Position numbers and translations under genes: made by a program | Notes under the pieces: model-generated | Told to the model about the DNA's origin: nothing | The model's database searches: none | What the model saw: only the letters and a program-made list of their open reading frames with translations | Shown: piece by piece, positions 33,820-49,897 of the stretch | How positions within the stretch are numbered: position 1 is the first letter of the stretch | Layout of the letters: each line of letters begins with the position of its first letter | From: Oscheius onirici | Lineage: Eukaryota > Nematoda > Chromadorea > Rhabditida > Rhabditidae | Direction: 5' to 3' | DNA: 64,000 bases | Assembly: GCA_932521025.1 (NCBI GenBank) | Contig: OW051470.1 | Location: 3,086,501-3,150,500 of the forward strand

Positions 33820-35916
33820 TCATAGCAATGGGTTCTTACGCGGGACCGTCGGGAACAGTTTTCCTTTTCTCTCCAGCGAATAGTAGGCCTGTCGAAGATG
33901 ATGCGGCTTCAGCGGCTCGGCCGTCTCCTTCATTCCCTCCTGTAGATCCAAAGCCTCTTCAACAAGTTCACCCGCGAAAACCTCAAATTTTTTTATTGTT
34001 AGGAAGAAGAAAAAAAGCTTGTAATGCTAACCTTTGCTAAGCCAGCCACAGCAATGACGACATTCTGACCGGGAATTGTGCCCGTATATTGTTGAATCAG
34101 ACGACGGATGGCAGATTTGGGGAAGGCGGATCTGAAATCGGGTTTGTTAGTTAACGAAATGCAACTTTTCCGCTAACAAAAACAACATGTTTATAGTTAG
34201 GTCCAATTAAGTTTTCTTTATAAACGCAACTTTAACACAGAACAAACGCCAAGCAACTTCGAGACATTCAAATATGGTCGATTTTTGCGGCAAAAGAATT
34301 CCACCTCTTATGCTTCCGATGTTATTGGCAATCAACGCGTTTGCCAATCTTGCTGGAGTAATCATTTTGGGAATCTGCTCACGTCCAATACCAAATGCTA
34401 CGGTCGACCCGAAATATTCCATCTCTGTTGGATCCATTTGTGGCATTTCGGCATGTGCTGTCATTCTTTGCATAATAAAAGCACGTATTTGGTTCAAATT
34501 CCCGGCTAAAAACACTGCGGGGAGATGATAGTGAAGAAGAACGGTCAAGCAAGGATGATGACTCGAAGAAGGATGACAGGGAGTGCTCTAAGCAAGAATC
34601 CAGGAAGGATACGAGGAAAGGGAAGGGATCTGATAGAAAGACGAAGGATGACAGTGAAAAACGATACAGAGATGGAGATAGAAGAGATGGTTCGACAAAG
34701 TGTGGATCTAGAAAAGATGGCTCCCGAAAGAATGGGTCTAGGAAAGACGGTTCCCGTAAGAACGGCTCACGCAAGGACGGATCAAGGAAAGATGGTTCAC
34801 GTAAAGATGGCTCTAGAAAAGATGAATCCGGTAAAAATAGAGGAAGAAATGATGAATCTAATAAAAACGGATCGAAGAAGGACAATTCAAGAAAGAACTT
34901 GGGCAAAAACGTTTCTGATAAACGGAGGGGCACTTCTGGAAAGAAGGACTCGAGAAAAGACTCTCGGAAATCAGCTAAAAATAGCGGAAAAGGTGGCTCA
35001 ATGGCAGTAAGATTTCGGAAAAGAAATCCAGGAATCGTTAGACTGTCGCCATCCATTACTGGGATAAAGAGTTCTTTTTGCGATAATTTGAGTGTGAATG
35101 TAGTGATAAAAAGAGCATACCTTCTGTAAGTTTCGTAGCGATTCAGCTGTTCCTGGCTAAAATTCGAAATGAGGACCTTCATTTTGAGACCGGCCAGTTC
35201 GTCCTCTTCACTCAGCGGTCTCACTTGAACTTCTTCCTCTAGCTCTTCGTTATCCTTTCCAGACGATCCAGCTGTGTCTTTGGCATCACCGGGCTGCTTC
35301 GTCTCCTTGTCCTGAAATACTCGTAAAAAGATAAAAGTATGTAAGATTCACCTTCGGAACTACAAATTTCGGTCTGGATTTTTTGGGGACGACTGTAGAA
35401 GAAGGCGGTTTCATCAGAGGTGAGGGGATACGAGCCAATGGATCGCCCAGCAAGTCTAGCGCTTCGTGGAAACTTTGTTCGGCCGTTCCTCCTTCGTCCT
35501 TACTTTTTTTCTCGACAAGATTGTCTAGAAGAGAAGGGGAGTCGAGTTTTCTCTTGCCAGACGAATCTTTAATTGGCTTCTTCGTCACGAAAATGTCCTC
35601 TGGCATGTCCAGGTCGCCCAGCAGGTCGAAAGCCGTCGTGGAGAGCGAATTAGCTGTCTCGAGAGAAATCGACTCCGGTATAGTCGAGCTGGTTGAGGCA
35701 GGAAAGTCGAGTGAGGATAAGTCATCGGAGGAGAGCGTGAATTTCACTTTCGCTCTGGAAACTTGAGATTTTAAAAAGCAAATTGGATGGAAACCTGGGT
35801 TCTCCCATTGCAGAAAAGTCTCTTTCGGGTGCCACAATTCGTGGCTCTTCTTTCTTGGGCGAGTCCTCCTCATCACTGCTTTCACTCAATCCTCCACCGA
35901 ACAAATCGTCATCCAT
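33820..35916 (-). CDS. TAF11: TAF11 subunit of TFIID, with a nested gene in an intron
   Basis: Histone-fold TAF that pairs with TAF13. The first exon [18 protein letters not shown] leads into a long acidic and Ser-rich N-terminal region. The conserved core is split by an intron of about 988 nt (34134-35121): before it [18 protein letters not shown] and ETYRR, after it [33 protein letters not shown], then [15 protein letters not shown] and [19 protein letters not shown] with PRKNPLL at the end. This matches TAF11 throughout, including the SAFPKA.I+RLIQ..TG and VGEVVEEALD signatures. The acceptor gcttttag lies seven bases before the ATG. YJU2 ends 140 nt upstream and RAB33 begins 165 nt downstream. 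Confidence 0.95.
34274..35129 (+). CDS. Unknown two-membrane-segment protein with charged Ser/Lys/Arg repeats, antisense in a TAF11 intron
   Basis: Not recognised. The ATG at 34274 follows an acceptor-like tttaacacag some 35 bp upstream. Residues 11-34 and about 49-69 are hydrophobic, so two membrane segments joined by a short polar loop are predicted. A 40-nt intron (34485-34524, gtattt to ggggag) puts the membrane part in frame with a long hydrophilic tail. The tail has an acidic start ([17 protein letters not shown]) and then a tandem run of Gly-Ser-Arg-Lys-(Asp/Asn). In that run the serine and arginine codons change freely while the residues are kept, which argues that this frame is translated. 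The stop at 35127-35129 just overlaps a TAF11 exon on the other strand. The 3' end could instead be spliced at the gtaaga near 35007. Confidence 0.5.
34717..34830 (+). repeat. Degenerate 15-nt tandem repeat coding for GSRK(D/N)
   Basis: About eight units of 15 nt encode Gly-Ser-Arg-Lys-Asp or Asn. Unit to unit, serine is tct, tcc or tca and arginine is aga, agg, cga, cgt or cgc, while the encoded residues stay constant. Mutation without selection would not respect this frame. The units lie inside the nested plus-strand gene. Confidence 0.75.
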
Positions 35917-36056
35917 TTTTTCTCTAAAAGCATGACCATTCACAAAGAGTTCCTTGAAAATGAGGTATCTATGGAAATACTCCGCAAATTTAATAACAAA
36001 AATAACAAATACAAGATATTCTTTACCTTGTGAAGATACAAAATAACACATTAGAT

Positions 36057-37241
36057 TTAGTCACTTCCACTGTCTGAACCATAGTCGGCCAGACCGAGAA
36101 GACCCGAGGCTTTCATAGGTACAGACGAAGATGAACTGACTGCTGTTGAGACGGCCATCGACGGAATTTCCTTCTTCTTTTTGACGACTAGCTTTGAGAG
36201 AAGGCTCCTCTGGTCAAGTTGTCTTTTTGTCCCAGTATCTGGCTGTTTGAATGTTGGCTTGACGTCGGGTTTTCGATCAAATGGAGGCTAAATGATGTGT
36301 TGAAATTGACAATTAAGAATGATTGCTTACTGATTCGTGATTAGTACCGCTTGACGAAGGTTTCGTGTCTTCGTCCTCGTCTGAATCGGCCAGTCGGCGC
36401 ATTATTTTCCCGTCCTCTGTTTTTCCGCAAAGTTGTCTGAAATAGAAAATTATTCCAGTTTATAAAATCCAACCTGACAAGTTTTTCATCCGCTTCTTCT
36501 TGTAATTTATTCCATTCTCTGACCGACAACTTTGGATTTGTAGCAGAGAGATAGTTTATTGTGTCGACGCCTTCCTTGTTTCGACTAGTCTCCTGCAGAT
36601 CCTCCAGCTCTCCCATGGCTTCCATTTCTGCTCGACTCATCATTGTTCTCTTCTCGAGCATCTTCATCGGATCCTTTTTGTCCTCTTCTTCTTGAGCTTC
36701 TTCTGCACGAGCTTGCTCTTTGTAAAGCTTGAAGGCTTCGAACAGTCTGGTAGCTCCATATTCGGCCTTGTAGTCCGTATTTTCCAGATCTGTCGTAAAT
36801 GTGATTTCAGCCAAACAATTTGGACATCTAAAAAGAATATTCAAAATTTCTAGGGCAAAAAAAACAAACCTGAAGTAGAACCTGAACAACTTGAGACCAA
36901 GATAAGTCTCTCCTTCGACCGTCTCACGCTTCATGTTGAACTTTTTACCCTAAAAGGATATTGTAAAGAAAAAAAGGCTTCTATACCTTGTAAATGTACT
37001 CATGACACGTGTTACATTGCATATTAAATGGAGTCATGACACGTTGGACGAACTGGCGATTCCTTTTACCTCCTTTACCTCGGCCTCCTTTAGTCAATTT
37101 TGACGGATCGAAATCAGGAGGATAGTATTTCTAAAAAAAAAACATGATGAGCTTGGTGTCTGTTTGAGAGAAATCATAATGTGTGAACAGTGAAAATGAT
37201 AACAAACAAACCTGGAAGACTTTACGCTCAGTTCCTGTCAT
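36057..37241 (-). CDS. YJU2: YJU2/CCDC94 splicing factor
   Basis: CWC16-family protein that promotes the first catalytic step of splicing. The start [10 protein letters not shown] is followed after an intron by [16 protein letters not shown], the family N-terminus. The zinc site has CNTCHEYIY and [10 protein letters not shown], a Cys2-Cys2 pair. Next come the charged helices with [30 protein letters not shown] and [15 protein letters not shown], and then a Ser-rich, acidic C-terminus ([14 protein letters not shown]). The family-defining [15 protein letters not shown] and [11 protein letters not shown] segments are all present. It is the most upstream gene of the tight minus-strand block, so its promoter might drive the genes that follow. 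Confidence 0.94.
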
Positions 37242-38924
37242 CTTTTAGTTGTTGTACGGGCCTGAAATAGATAAATGAGGTTCATTGTCATTCAAACAAG
37301 AAGCATTTCTTGACAAGTTGGAAAATGATGGAAGCAACTAAGCGAAATGAAAGCAAATTTAACAAACGTTGGCAACGGAGAATTCGAATTTTTGTTGCAG
37401 GGTTATATCACAGTGATGGTTTTTCGTTGCAAGACATCGTAAAACTTTTTTTTTCGTGATAAACAATTTGTTTGAAGAAAAATAGAGGAAAAATAAGAAG
37501 AACACAAAAGATTGTACATCTTCAAAGAGCAAAGAATTTGAAACGGACAATGTTAGCGCCTAAAAACTTTCGGAAACAGAAATCGATAGATGTAATTGTA
37601 GTCGCTTCGTGCCCTGAACCAAGAAGAGATTCGGAGAGGATCAAAACTTTGAGTGTCTGAACAACAGGATTTAGCGACGATCAGAATCCGTTTGTCATAG
37701 GAGAGTCTTGGCATCCATGTAGACTGACGAAAACATCATTTCAACGTAAATGGTTTTCAAGATGCTTCTCACAGAGAGTAGAGTGTGTCCTTTCAGTTTT
37801 ATCATCAGATAAAGTACAATTCTCTGAGAAGTCATCTGATTCTATCTTACTGTTAGTCGATGGCTTCTGGTTTCTCTCTACAGAACTGACACTCATATCT
37901 ATCTACACTCTATGGGTTTTCTGCTCTGATTTAAGAAACAGACTGTTCTCTCCTCTGATTAGAAGTAAACCAGTAGGAAAACAGTTACAACTCTTTCTCT
38001 TCATCGGTTCAATATCTGATAGTTAATCTGGAATTAGGAATGACAGATCAGTCAGGCTGCAGCTTGCAGTCGCCAGAAACAACCGATCAGTTTATACAGA
38101 GAGAACGTGAGAAAGAACAGTCACCGTTTGTTTAGATTAAAGAACCCAACAGAATCCATGCCGTCATGACTATAAGTTCTGCAGAGAGATACGTGATAAA
38201 CTGAAAAAATGGTTAAGACCGGTCTTTATGCATTAGGACCGACAATTCTTTGGAACCAACAGTCAACTTTTCCTCAACACAAGTAGAGCTTAATACTAAC
38301 GAAACAGTTATGACTGAGAAAATTATTTTCTTCTTTCAGTTCTTCAAAACGAATGTTGAATAAAACCGGGTACGGATAGTCTGATTGCAGTACAATACAC
38401 TTCGGACCATCAGTTCGAGTGCCGTTCAATGCTGAAACTAAGGACATCAAATCGCAACTCCTTTCCAGTTGCTGCACGATGATACGCTTACCACAAATTG
38501 GTAAATGAACTCTTCTGTCTTACATGACGTTTCCTTACCATTTGTATGGAGTGCAGCTCCGACAGTTCTCAATCAATCCTAGTAGGTTGAAATTTCTACA
38601 CGTCGATTGTTCTTTCAAAGTCATAAGTGTTTAAAAAAATGCTCATAACTTTTTCCAAATTCAACGAAATAGGGCAAACTCTGCTCCAAAATGTAGCTCT
38701 ACCCTAGGCCGAATTAATAGGCTATATGAGAGTTCTGGATATCTTACCGTCTGAGCACAGTGAACGGTTTAAGTTTTGACAAAAACAGTATTTTGCCCAT
38801 AACTCATCAGGGCTGCATTCTACAAAAAAGTTGTCAACTACAATAATTTTTTTCTCGGAAAGACAAACAGTTTGCTTTTTTGAAAAATGGTTTTTGACTT
38901 TGGAATCATGTCGAAACTGCAAAT

Positions 38925-38998
38925 GTCCGGATGGCGCAGTGGGTTTAGAAAATTCACGCTGGATAGACCAGGGTTCGGGTCCGCCGAGAGGAAATCTT
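38925..38998 (+). repeat. tRNA-like sequence inside the inverted-repeat element
   Basis: An A-box-like tggcgcagtgg and a B-box-like ggttcgggtcc lie at tRNA spacing, but arms for a cloverleaf are missing. It may be a SINE head captured by, or inserted in, the surrounding element. Confidence 0.35.
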
Positions 38999-39339
38999 TT
39001 TGTTTTTTAACTTTAGCATTGTACTGGGCTAAGAATCACCCATGCAGAATATCATCTCGAAACAAGAACAAGAAAAATCCACAAATCAGGAAGGCGTTCA
39101 TCGTCATTTGGTGCTATTCTGCTTTGTTTTTACAGTCTTTTATACTCCCCAAATAAAAACAACACTCAGTCAACTTAAAGAACAAAGAAAGAATGCATAA
39201 CAACATAGCAGTAACAGTCGTATAGTGGCTAAAAAACAATAAATAGTAAAAAAAAGGTATGGGAATGGTAAATGTGACTGAAAAGGGTACTGGAGTCATG
39301 AAAGATCATTTTTGAAAAAGTCGATTTTTTTACCCATCA

Positions 39340-39379
39340 CGCACCCAACCCATGATATCCCCATCATGGGTTGGGTGCG
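39340..39379. repeat. Perfect short hairpin
   Basis: cgcacccaacccatgat and its exact reverse complement atcatgggttgggtgcg face each other across six bases. The stem is 17 bp without mismatch. It lies inside the larger inverted-repeat element. Confidence 0.8.
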
Positions 39380-39970
39380 CCGGAATCACCTGAACTTCAG
39401 AGGTGCGTTTCTCGAAAATTTTTCATTGGGCCTTCTTTGTCCCATACAGGTTTTTGTAGCCCAGATTAAGATCTTTCAAGGTACATCGGCCGATTTGTCC
39501 AAATCGAACCCGTTAGAGCTGTGCAAAAGCCTGAAGTTGGGGGGAGGGGGAAAATTCCCTGGAAATCGGGTTTCGGCTGATAACTTTACTTATCAAATGC
39601 TACAAAACTGTGTTGTCAGAATTTTTAGAACCGCATGGGATGTGCGCTTCCCAGGATTTCGGGGGGTCCAAATACGTTCTAAATTTCAGCTTTCGAGCTG
39701 GTGCTCAAAATTTTTGAACTATGGCCTCTGATCTGTATATAGCATCTTACTCAGCTAAGTTTGCCCTTTCTTTTCTTTTTTGAAACAGCTCTCTAGGTGC
39801 TTGGGATCATAGTGAACCAGAAAAAAGTTCAACGATTAGTATCCAACCTGATAGCTATTGCTATTAATTCGGCTTAGGGTAGAGCTACATTTTGGAAAAA
39901 AAACATTTCGTTGAATTTGGAAAAAGTTATGAGCATTTTTTAAACACTTATGAGGCGACCTAATAGTCTA

Positions 39971-40442
39971 TTTCCAACGAAGAGCGGCACTTAGATCATT
40001 CTTTAAAGGATTTTTCGCGAGGTTCTCGACACGAAATTTCGAAAATAACGGCCGCAGCGTTGGATTTTATTCTATTTTGTCCAACTTTGATGATTTTTTT
40101 CGCAGTTCTCTACCTGTTTTTTCTCGTTCTTGACTGCGTTTTCGAACTCAGCATATAAACTCACCTACTTGATAGTAAAACTGAAAAAAATCACCTATTT
40201 TCAGAGCGTCACGGCTGTTTTGTCGAAAAACCTGTCGTTTTATGTCAATTAGCATCAAAAGTCTTGTTTTTCCCGTCTTTTTGATGACAATTAGTTTTTT
40301 ATATGCGTATAATTCGATTACAACGTCAAAAATATAAGAAAATGCCAAAAATAACCTAATAATGAAAGAAATAGCAAAAATCGGATTTAGCCACGAAATT
40401 TCAAATTGGCGCGTAAACATGGGTGCCGCTCTTCGTTGGAAA
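39971..40442. mobile_element. Inverted-repeat element, about 470 bp
   Basis: tttccaacgaagagcggcac at the left end is repeated exactly in reverse complement at the right end (gtgccgctcttcgttggaaa). The interior is AT-rich and non-coding. It lies 17 bp from the preceding 1.33-kb element, so the two may have been inserted one beside the other or form a composite. Confidence 0.7.
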
Positions 40443-40726
40443 TGGACCATATTGTGGTCTTGGGTACGGGTTTAATGCTGACGCTAGTCTCGCCTGCAGC
40501 GTAAATATAAGAATAGTCGCTCTCTTTCCGTCTTCGGCAAGTTTGAGGAAGAGTTGGACGACATGTATCTCAAATTTTTCCGGAGGTGTTTGGCAGGTCG
40601 ATGTCACTCGCCTTGTGACCAATTTGTGTCGTTTGAGGAATTTTTCTAGCCGTTAGAAATCTGAACAACGGCTATCATAAAGACGCTTAAAAGTCGCTTA
40701 CCTTGCATGTTGCATCAGTTAAGAGT

Positions 40727-41206
40727 TCATTCGTCTTCTTTTTGATGACTCGACGGCTGATAGTGTTTCTTGGCTCGTTCCTTCTTGATCCATTCAATGA
40801 GATCATTGTCCATAATCTCGTCTTTCAACGGCCGGCCTGCTACGAGTAGACGCTTCCCTTGATTACCTGTTTGCTCGTCCCTGAATAGTCGATTTATGCA
40901 AAACAAGAAAGTACTCGTACCTTTGCGAAATAACTGCACTTTTCCGGGCTCTCCACAGTCGAATTTGTCGCCTGTCCACACGGAACAGCTTGGCAGCTTG
41001 ATGGTTTGTATGCTTTTCAGTGTCATCAATAGCCTCAGCCTTGAAGTCGAGTCCGTAGCACTTTCGCTTTGCTATAGTCGCCTCAACCGTCTCATTTTCT
41101 GACTAAAAGTACATTAAAAAAAGTAATAAGAAAAAAATCCAACCTCTTCAGCTTCAAGCGACGGCTCTTCGGCACTTTCTTCCTCGTCACATTCACGAGA
41201 AGACAT
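40727..41206 (-). CDS. Small BrkDBD-like helix-turn-helix DNA-binding protein
   Basis: Three exons give a product of about 125 residues. The acidic N-terminus MSSRECDEEESAEEP is followed by CYGLDFKAEAIDDTE, HTNHQAAKLFRVDRRQIRLW and RARKS. Later come KRLLVAGRPLKDEIMDNDLIEWI and a basic end. This is the pattern of the Brinker/pogo-type DNA-binding domain: 'F K ... A..HxN..AA+xFxVxRRQIRxW+', then a 'GRP' linker and a short 'xLxEWI' helix. Such domains open pogo/Tigger transposases and CENP-B-like proteins; here no transposase catalytic part follows, and the protein stops. It is therefore a candidate domesticated DNA-binding protein. All splice phases join in frame. Confidence 0.72.
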
Positions 41207-41451
41207 TCTCCTTCTGCAATATGAAATTAATTCTGCTAAAAGTGAAAATAAACAAAGAGAACAATAAAACAGCAAAGATATTGAGAAAAACACAAAATAA
41301 GACGAAATTGTAACATAAAAAACGTTGAAAACCGGCAGATTTGGGGGGGGGGGCTTATATTAGAGAGGGGATCTATAATAGAGGGGGGGCTTCAAATAGA
41401 GGTTTTACGGGAGTACAGTAATGGTGCAACGCAATCAATACACTGTATTCA

Positions 41452-41592
41452 ATGAATTCGGAGAAGTCTCCTAAAGTAAGACAGAGGAGACTGCCGTTGT
41501 CGATTATGTTACAAGGTTTGCAGCTGCTTTCGCAACCCGTGAAGAAGCTGCGGATTGCCGAAGAGATAGTCGAACAGCGAGTCCGTCGTGAG
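41452..41592 (+). CDS. Unrecognised coding exon
   Basis: Starts MNSEKSPKVRQRRLPLS and ends with ...RVRRE before a donor gtgaga. The exon encodes an amphipathic, basic segment. The sequence that follows carries repeat-like DNA, so the next exon is not certain. The frame does not connect cleanly with the coding block at 41865, so the two are listed apart. No family is recognised. Confidence 0.4.
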
Positions 41593-41864
41593 GTGAGAAA
41601 AATGCCTTATATTTATTAGAAGTTACGGGTATGTGTCCCTCTAATTGTGCCCAGGAGTCCACATGGCAATGTGCTAGTAACATAGTTGATAAAATGGGCT
41701 TTTCACTGTATTTTTTCTGAAAATACCAGGGAAACAGCGGATAACGAGGGCTCACGTTGCCCCGTAATTTTTAGTTTTTTTTTTGTTAATTTTAGTCTCT
41801 CCATGAAATAAACATTTTGTTTATGAAGTCCACTCTCGACGTTCAAAAGCCTCATAGTCAGTGA

Positions 41865-42252
41865 ATGTGCGACATGACCCGCGTCATAGTTTCTCGTGTC
41901 CATGACACATTCGCCTCGCTGTCACAGTCCATCGGTCACTTGATTCCTGCTCTGAAGAACTATCGTCATCTGACAGCTGTCTCCACCGGTTTTGCTGAGA
42001 GAACTATAGGCAGCGTTATTCCGAAGAAAGAGTTTTCCCTGCCTCGCCAACTTACTGTTCTTCCTCCTTGTCAAGTTGTCCCGACCGTCACAGAAGATCA
42101 TGAAGACGAAGAAGAGAGTCAGCTTTCCAAACAGACAATGAGTCCAGCCCTACTCGAATCCGTCTCTTCATTCATGGCTACTACTCAATCGAAAGAAAGG
42201 TCAATCTTCGAAACCTCAACGAGCAGCTACGAGCCAATCTGGGACAATTTTG
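41865..42252 (+). CDS. Unrecognised coding block, possibly own gene start
   Basis: The ATG at 41865 follows cctcatag, an acceptor that could receive a spliced leader. The frame reads MCDMTRVIVSRVHDTFASL, then helical segments (SIGHLIPALKNYRHL), an acidic Glu/Asp patch (TEDHEDEEESQ) and a Ser/Thr-rich end before a donor gtataag. Later exons would lie beyond the foldback element at 42587-43075, but none is clear. No family is recognised. Confidence 0.4.
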
Positions 42253-44792
42253 GTATAAGTACAGTGTGCGTGGGAAATTCTTGCACATGGGGTCATAACT
42301 TTTTTTTTCTGATGAGATATTGAAAATCGCCCAATTGCAAATACATAGAACCTGACGGTCCGGGCTACATTCCCTAAAAAAATCAGCTTCTTAGCTGGTT
42401 CCTAAAATTTTTGGCAGCGTTTGCGCCGAATTTTTTTTTCGAACTCACCTATATCACAGCCCTAACAAAGATGTGGGTAAGCACGCTGGGGGTTGGGTCC
42501 AATCCACCTTGGCCCTGTCAATTATTTCCCCAAGTTTCAGACCGAACCATTCACCCATCTCTGAAGAATGTGTTTCGGCAACTCGTGTTTTGACCCAACT
42601 TCGACCCATCATAACTCCGCCATCTTTGAACCTTTTTCCAGTTTTAAAAATGGGTTAAAAAGCCCTTTATCTGATCTAAATAGTCACAGAACATGCCAAA
42701 ACCGAAATCGACTGTCTTCAATGAGTATCGAGGCCACAAAGTTAAGGTCTCATTTGCAAACACACCAATGACCGGAATATGACATTTTTCACTTCTATGT
42801 TTCTTACTTGTTCAACATTTAGCCGAACAATCTGCATTGGGTTAGTTACAATGAGCATATCAGTGAACCAAAAAAGTTATGTTCCGTGACCAAAAGGGTC
42901 ATTGGTGTGTTTGCAAATGAGACCTTAACTTTGTGGCCTCGATACTCATTGAAGACAGTTGATTTCGGTTTTGGCATGTTCTGTGACTATTTAGATCAGG
43001 CTTTCTAACCCATTTTAAAAATGGAAAAAGGTTCAAAGATGGCGGAGTTATGATAGGTCGAAGTTGGGTCAAAAATCGGAATAGTGGAATACCCGATAAA
43101 CATTGCTTCCTTCTTGTCTTCTTCACTCAATCCTTTCCATAAGAGGAATAATCTGTCGCAGTATCTGGTCGACTTTTTCTCTCCAACAGCTAGCATCTTC
43201 CTTCGAAAAAAAAGAGTCCCCAGACCCTAAATCAAGAAGCGTTTGTCTCCTCTCATCGGCCAAACCGCCGTCCCCGATATGTCTTTCTTCCTCCCACGGG
43301 ATGTCTCACGAAATAAACACAACTCCTTCTTATTCTTCGCAGCCACAAATCTTACTTTCGAGCCTTCGAAAGTATATACGGAAGAGAGAGGTCCATTTAA
43401 AGAGCTGCGAACCCATAATTTGCCTAAGCTGAAAGAAGATATGGCCGAGGTCATTTAACCGCTCGGCTGCTGCTCGACTGCCACGACAAAGGCCGTCTTG
43501 AAAAAGACGGATTATACGGGAGAGTTGTGAGTTGTGGAATTGTTTCGCACTGACTCCTTCCAAATAAACTAACAATATTACTCCCAGTTAGCAAATCTTC
43601 ATGATTCTTTCCCTCTGTTATTTCTCTCGACGTAGAGTGAAGACATCAGCACCAGACATCACGGGAGTACTTTTACACTTTCGGAAGGTCTCTGTCGCGA
43701 GTCTTCTGGCTTCTATTCATTTCTTCTTCAGTTTCGGAGAGGACTGTGACTTGTTCAGATTCGATTCATGAAGGTCAAGCAGTATCTGCTCCTGTTTCCC
43801 CTCTGAGTCAGATCCTTTCTGACTTGACAAATCTTGAAGGGCTCCGTGTTAATAATTGCCGATTAGAACAGTTTTCCACTATCTCGTGTCTCATTTTTCC
43901 TCTCGAGGAGTTATCCATTTGCTCAGTACCAACAAGGCTTTTTACTTTATTTTATCTTTTGTTCTCTTACTTCACTCATCCAAATGATACTCAAAAGAGA
44001 TACACTTTGCTCTGTCGTTTAACCGCTTGGCTGCTGACTTATGACTCGCTCCACTCATCTTCCAGACTGCTCTCACTCACTTGACTCTCTAGTTCTCGTG
44101 GACGTAGTATCCGCCAGAATTTCCAAGACGCGTCTGCTCTCTAATTTGTTGTCTTGTACTTCTTCTCACCTCTCTTCTGGCTCCAATGCTAATCGCGTTA
44201 GAGTCTCGAAGTGCCCGAACCAAAGTGGCTTCGGCCAAAAACAGCGACCATGTTCTTGTGCTTGAATGAACCTCATGAATGGGGAAAACTTTACTGAGCA
44301 TTTGTTCTTTAGAAACACACATCTCTCAACGAACTCTTGGCTTCAGTTTAAAGCTTTTCTCTTTGTTTTCCTCTCTGTTTCCCAACTCTTTATGTTATTC
44401 GGAAACAGTCTGAATACTGAGTTCGTGAGTCACGATCTCTTCCGGCACATCTCTTGTGGTTTGACTCCTTTCGTAAAGTGGTTTTCTTCAGTTGAATGCT
44501 AGTACTGTCCCGCTATGAAAAAGAGGAAGAAGATGCATCTTTGGTAGAGGGAAATAATGTTTTGGTCGTTTCGAAGAGACAGATATTCGTCAACTCGAAG
44601 AGTACTCAGGTGCAGTCCTTTTACAGACTTATGATCTAGCCATAAAGCATCCCGTTAGATTACTAATCGTTTCGAGACCAAGATGTAGTATGGTAAAATA
44701 CGGTACTCGACAAAGATACGCAACCAATTTGCCGAAACTTGACCGAGTATCCAATGTTCGTGCTAAATTAGGACACTACTATTCCTTTCCAG
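42253..44792. other. Region with a foldback element and no clear gene
   Basis: After the foldback element the sequence is pyrimidine-rich. A frame at 43243-43458 without an ATG start ends LPKLKEDMAEVI and could be an exon, but no splice chain supports it. A short ATG-led piece at about 44548 (MFWSFRRDRYS) ending in a ctcag|gt donor-like site may be the true 5' exon of the HECW gene; its phase does not fit the next exon. Confidence 0.35.
42587..43075. mobile_element. Foldback element with about 190-bp arms
   Basis: The left arm starts ttttgacccaacttcgacc and runs through tcactcattgaagac-like sequence to cacaccaatgacc. The right arm is its reverse complement, with a few mismatches and an ending ggtcgaagttgggtcaaaa. 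Only about 110 bp separate the arms. No open frame relates to transposition. Both arms also encode the same spurious peptide in opposite directions, which confirms the symmetry. Confidence 0.85.

Positions 44793-49897
<5,105 letters not shown>

Larger units (their letters stand above)
38621..39953. mobile_element. Inverted-repeat element, about 1.33 kb, enclosing a tRNA-like sequence
   Basis: The left arm runs from tcataagtgtttaaaaaaat through ccaaattcaacgaaat and tgtagctctaccctaggcc. Its reverse complement ends the right side at 39953 (ttaattcggcttagggtaga, then ttttttaaacacttatga). The arms are about 100 bp and some 90% alike. No transposase frame is visible inside, so it is a non-autonomous or decayed DNA transposon. 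Confidence 0.75.
37242..40726. other. Repeat-filled intergenic gap, about 3.5 kb
   Basis: No gene could be assembled. The first 1.3 kb (37.3-38.6 kb) is AT-rich and shows no structure that I recognise. The rest holds two inverted-repeat elements, a tRNA-like sequence and a perfect hairpin (separate entries). Confidence 0.5.

Noticed and set aside
34379-35224. Long minus-strand frame (281 codons) rich in Leu/Phe/Ser/Pro across the TAF11 intron
   Set aside because: It is the mirror of the plus-strand GSRK repeats. The real TAF11 coding sequence is only its first part; the rest is intron.
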